Both the position numbers and the translations under genes were made by a program. From the NCBI RefSeq assembly GCF_026241135.1, contig NZ_JAPFGA010000009.1, positions 105,997-169,996 of the forward strand: DNA of 64,000 bases, in the 5' to 3' direction. Below are positions 61,251-64,000 of this stretch, in pieces. The stretch is from Galbibacter kalidii. Its GTDB lineage: Bacteria > Bacteroidota > Bacteroidia > Flavobacteriales > Flavobacteriaceae. Under the pieces are notes generated by a model. The model searched no databases, was not told where the DNA came from, and saw only the letters and a list, made by a program, of their open reading frames with translations. Position 1 is the first letter of the stretch. The number at the start of each line of letters is the position of its first letter.

Positions 61251-63161
61251 ATGAGCATTCACAATACGATTACGACCCAAGTTCAGGAAGCTGTCCGTTC
61301 AATTTTTGAAAAGGAACTGGAAACGGTAGAGTTACAGGCCACCCGAAAGGAGTTTGAAGGCGATATTACCGTTGTAGTGTTTCCCATGTTGCGTACCGTA
61401 AAAGGGAATCCGCAGCATATTGGGGAGGAGATTGGTGCTTATTTGACAGCCAATGTGGCTGAAATTGAAAAATTCAATGTGGTCAAAGGCTTTTTGAACC
61501 TAGTGATAGCCGATGGTTTTTTCCTCGATTTCTTCAACAACATAAAAAAAGAATCTAAATACGGATTTACAACACCCGAAGCAGATGGTAAAGCCGTGAT
61601 GGTGGAATATTCTTCACCCAACACCAACAAACCTTTACACCTTGGACATATCAGGAATAACCTTTTGGGCTATTCAGTAGCGGAGATTTTGAAAGCATCG
61701 GGAAAGAAAGTCTATAAAACCCAGATCATCAACGATCGGGGTATCCATATCTGTAAATCCATGCTCGCTTGGCAAAAGTTTGGCAATGGTGAGACTCCTG
61801 AATCTACCGGATTGAAAGGGGATAAGTTGGTTGGGAATTATTATGTGAAATTTGACCAAGAATTAAAAAAAGAAGCAAAATTATATTTTGATAAATTTCG
61901 TAAGAACGAGTTACCTCAAAATTTAATAAGCCAGAATAAGAAAGCAATTCTGAATTTGAATTCTGAGATTGAATCTAATTTGAAGTCGGGTACAGCTGAA
62001 TCCCTGAAAAAAGCAAAAGAGTTAGAAAAAACTATGTTTACCGTTGCAGCCGGGTTTACAAGTTTAAGCTCTCAAGCTTTTCAAATGCTGAGAAAATGGG
62101 AAGCCGGCGATGAAGAAGTGGTGACGCTGTGGAAAAAAATGAATGGCTGGGTGTATAAAGGTTTTAGCGAAACCTATGAAAACCTGGGGGTTGATTTTGA
62201 CAAGCTTTATTATGAAAGCGATACCTATTTGTTGGGGAAAGATGTGGTGGCAGACGGATTGGAACGTGGGATTTTCTACAAAAAAGAAGACGGTTCGGTT
62301 TGGATCGACCTTACGGACGAAGGCCTGGACGAAAAAATAGTATTGAGAGCTGATGGAACAGCGGTTTATATGACGCAGGATATCGGGACGGCCATACAAA
62401 GGGTGAAAGATCACCCGGATGTAGGCGGAATGGTATACACAGTTGGAAACGAACAGGATTACCACTTTAAAGTTTTGTTCCTTATTCTGAAAAAACTCGG
62501 ATTCAGCTGGGCAGAAAACCTGTATCATTTAAGCTATGGAATGGTCGATCTGCCAAGTGGAAAAATGAAGAGTAGGGAAGGAACCGTTGTCGATGCCGAT
62601 GACCTTATTGTGGAAATGACCGAAACTGCCGGAGAGATTGCTTCAGAATTGGGGAAACTCGACGGTTTTACTACTGTAGAAAAACAGGAATTGTATAAAA
62701 CGATTGGTTTGGGTGCTTTAAAATATTACATCCTGAAAGTGGATCCTAAGAAACGTATTTTGTTCGATCCCAAAGAATCAATCGATTTTCAGGGGAATAC
62801 AGGGCCTTTTATTCAATATACTTATGCGAGGATACAGTCTATTTTAAGAAAATCCGATTTTGATTACAATCAGGAAATGACAGGTTATCCACTTCATGAA
62901 AAAGAAAAAGAATTGATCAAACAATTACAACTCTTCCCTGAAGTCGTTCAATTGGCGGCAGAAAGTTACAGTCCGGCTTTGGTGGCGAATTATGTGTATG
63001 ATCTGGTAAAAGCGTTTAATTCTTTTTATCAGAATGTGTCCATCCTCGGTACTGAAGATGATAAGGAACGCATCTTCCGAGTACAATTATCCAAAAAAGT
63101 AGGAGAGGTGATAGCCGATGCATTAAGTCTGCTTGGAATCCAAGTTCCTGAACGGATGTAA
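61251..63161 (+). CDS. argS: arginyl-tRNA synthetase, with insertion
   Basis: 636 residues against about 590 usual for flavobacterial ArgS. Class I enzyme: N-terminal additional domain (1-110), HIGH-type motif HLGHIRNN (130-137), KMSKS-type KMKSREG (from Lys438), and C-terminal anticodon-binding helices with FIQYTYARIQSILRK. Between GDKLVGNYYVKFDQELKKEAK and AFQMLRKWEAGDEEV lie about 43 more residues than normal (LYFDKFRKNELPQNLISQNKKAIL... to about 275), Lys/Asn-rich and AT-rich compared with the flanks. The frame is intact and both active-site motifs are normal, so the enzyme is presumably active and essential. Confidence 0.95.
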   Translation: MSIHNTITTQVQEAVRSIFEKELETVELQATRKEFEGDITVVVFPMLRTVKGNPQHIGEEIGAYLTANVAEIEKFNVVKGFLNLVIADGFFLDFFNNIKKESKYGFTTPEADGKAVMVEYSSPNTNKPLHLGHIRNNLLGYSVAEILKASGKKVYKTQIINDRGIHICKSMLAWQKFGNGETPESTGLKGDKLVGNYYVKFDQELKKEAKLYFDKFRKNELPQNLISQNKKAILNLNSEIESNLKSGTAESLKKAKELEKTMFTVAAGFTSLSSQAFQMLRKWEAGDEEVVTLWKKMNGWVYKGFSETYENLGVDFDKLYYESDTYLLGKDVVADGLERGIFYKKEDGSVWIDLTDEGLDEKIVLRADGTAVYMTQDIGTAIQRVKDHPDVGGMVYTVGNEQDYHFKVLFLILKKLGFSWAENLYHLSYGMVDLPSGKMKSREGTVVDADDLIVEMTETAGEIASELGKLDGFTTVEKQELYKTIGLGALKYYILKVDPKKRILFDPKESIDFQGNTGPFIQYTYARIQSILRKSDFDYNQEMTGYPLHEKEKELIKQLQLFPEVVQLAAESYSPALVANYVYDLVKAFNSFYQNVSILGTEDDKERIFRVQLSKKVGEVIADALSLLGIQVPERM

Positions 63162-63170
63162 ATCAAAAAA

Positions 63171-63205
63171 AACTGCTTTAAAGATTTGTTCTTTAAAGCA
63201 GTTAA
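63171..63205 (+). terminator. argS terminator
   Basis: Perfect 13-bp stem AACTGCTTTAAAG / CTTTAAAGCAGTT with a 7-base loop, 9 bases after the argS stop. No long T run, but A/T-rich on both sides. Confidence 0.75.
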
Positions 63206-63244
63206 ATCAAACTAACTAAACAAACTCAAACATGAAAAACAATT

Positions 63245-63601
63245 TCAGTTTGGGAATAATTTATAATTGATATCGCTGAATTCCAGTTTTTTATACATAA
63301 ACGGATTCAGTTTTATCAAGGATTTTAATTCGGTAACTTCCTGTTTGTTAAGCAAGAGTAACAAATTGGACTGTATGGTGGGGATAGGGATTCTTTTATC
63401 ATATATGGAATGTTTGAACTCCTCCTCCCAATATTCCACTTCCACATTGAAAAGATATTTGTGAAAGCTTTCAAATTCATCTTCTGTAAAATTAAAATTG
63501 AGATTGTTGTATAACAACTGATACATTTGGTTGTGCTTACAGTATATCAACAAACCATTTTTAGATCGATTCAGTATTTGGAGTTTCTTGCACATACTCA
63601 T
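63245..63601 (-). CDS. DUF6686-like protein (118 aa)
   Basis: 118 residues, no signal peptide. CKKLQILNRSKNGLLIYCKHNQMYQLLYNNLNFNFTEDEFESFHKYLFNVEVEYWEEE and a later IPIPTIQSNLLLLLNKQEVTELKSLI agree with the small, flavobacteria-specific DUF6686 family of unknown function. The ATG at 63601 or the one two codons on may be the start. A perfect -7 (TATTTTTG on the minus strand, 63630-63637) lies 29 bases upstream. Confidence 0.75.
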   Translation of the reverse strand: MSMCKKLQILNRSKNGLLIYCKHNQMYQLLYNNLNFNFTEDEFESFHKYLFNVEVEYWEEEFKHSIYDKRIPIPTIQSNLLLLLNKQEVTELKSLIKLNPFMYKKLEFSDINYKLFPN

Positions 63602-63671
63602 CGTTTATTAAGTTTTCGTTGTGTTCGTACAAAAATATAAAATTTATTTAGATTGAATAAAAATAACTTGT

Positions 63672-63679
63672 ATATTTGT
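63672..63679 (+). promoter_or_regulatory. -7 element of a rightward transcript
   Basis: TATATTTG is a perfect TAnnTTTG, with TTTA 21 bases upstream (63647-63650) in the -33 place. It is divergent from the DUF6686 promoter and there is no ORF before the terminator at 63844, so it may drive a small RNA. Confidence 0.45.
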
Positions 63680-63685
63680 TCAAAA

Positions 63686-63880
63686 TCAACAGCAATTTTT
63701 TGTTGCCGCTATCACTTTACCAACAAGAGATATTGGATGGAGACATTTGATTTGTGTGCAATCTGTTTAGATTGAAAGTGTTTAATCGGCTCTATAGCCA
63801 TGAGCTGATTGAATAAATTAGTTGCTTTATTAATTCACGTGGTGAAAGGACGCTTTACAATAAAGCGTCCTTTCTTTTGT
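63686..63880 (+). ncRNA. candidate small RNA (about 190 nt)
   Basis: Bounded by the -7 element at 63672 and the terminator at 63844-63880, with no ORF. It contains an internal stem: AATCGGCTC (about 63783-63791), a nine-base loop, GAGCTGATT (about 63801-63809). Expression is not shown; the terminator could also belong to leftward transcription from the IS. Confidence 0.3.
63844..63880 (+). terminator. strong terminator
   Basis: 14-bp perfect stem GAAAGGACGCTTTA / TAAAGCGTCCTTTC with a 3-base loop, then TTTTG. It is the strongest terminator of the right part. Confidence 0.8.
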
Positions 63881-63956
63881 TAATATAGAACTCGTTTAAA
63901 ACTTTAGAGGTCAGTATTTAAATACGTATCTTCAATCATAGTAAATATATTAAAAA

Positions 63957-64000
63957 ATGGACATATTTAAAGGGCAAAACCTTCTGGAGTTCTCCGATCG
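63957..64000 (+). CDS. IS1595-type transposase, first 15 codons
   Basis: ATG at 63957 then DIFKGQNLLEFSDR to the window edge. The start MxIFKGQxLxEFxxR is the usual N-terminus of IS1595-family (ISXO2-like) transposases of Bacteroidota, which continue with a zinc-ribbon domain. The left terminal repeat should lie between about 63880 and 63930. Only 14 complete codons can be read, so the call is tentative. Confidence 0.5.
   Translation, partial: MDIFKGQNLLEFSD

Overview
This 64 kb window comes from the chromosome of a member of the Bacteroidota, most probably the family Flavobacteriaceae. The support is: two SusC/SusD pairs, many lipoproteins with short lipoboxes, Bacteroidota-type -7 elements (TAnnTTTG), a short primary sigma factor without region 1.1, a YpdA-type reductase, a DUF6686-like protein, and many short intergenic palindromes typical of flavobacterial genomes. 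The genus cannot be fixed from the sequence. Both window edges cut insertion sequences: an IS982-type transposase at the left and the first codons of an IS1595-type transposase at the right. An IS3-like remnant lies near 1.3 kb.

Left part (0.6-7 kb): a small export protein, an Aquifex-type aconitase, a YdjC-family carbohydrate deacetylase and two tandem DKNYY-repeat proteins.

Centre (7.3-34.6 kb): a complete arabinan / L-arabinose utilisation locus. It has a LacI-type regulator, a Nudix-type AraR regulator, SusC/SusD, GH51, three GH43 enzymes, GH127 and a second GH51. These are followed by araB, araD, araA, an exported aldose 1-epimerase, an SSS sodium/sugar symporter, a convergent GH97 and an MFS transporter. 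Surface enzymes and SusCD would bind and cut arabinan, periplasmic GH51/GH43/GH127 would release L-arabinose, the symporter would import it, and AraA-AraB-AraD would turn it into D-xylulose 5-phosphate. I find a 19-bp palindrome family (AAGTGT-N7-ACACTT) at the lacI, susC (twice), araB and GH97 promoters. It is a good candidate for the AraR operator, and at araB it overlaps the -33 element. Nearly every junction of the operon carries a palindrome with a TTCAA-type centre, and two flavobacterial repeat elements lie inside coding sequence (GH127 signal peptide, GH43 propeller).

35-41 kb: a second SusC/SusD pair with an exported xylose-isomerase-like TIM-barrel protein, substrate unknown. 41-56 kb: housekeeping and mixed genes (M90 peptidase, YpdA, Rpe, acyltransferase, LytTR regulator, primary sigma factor, M61 peptidase, HAD phosphatase, beta-lactamase-like hydrolase, S1/P1 nuclease, two AraC regulators). 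56-64 kb: MOSC protein, a 15-unit 21-bp palindromic tandem repeat that also reads as heptad repeats, an orphan 188-aa protein, a TlpA-like lipoprotein, a YdeI-family protein, argS with an unusual insertion of about 43 residues, and a possible small RNA before the right-edge IS. I saw no rRNA, tRNA or CRISPR array.
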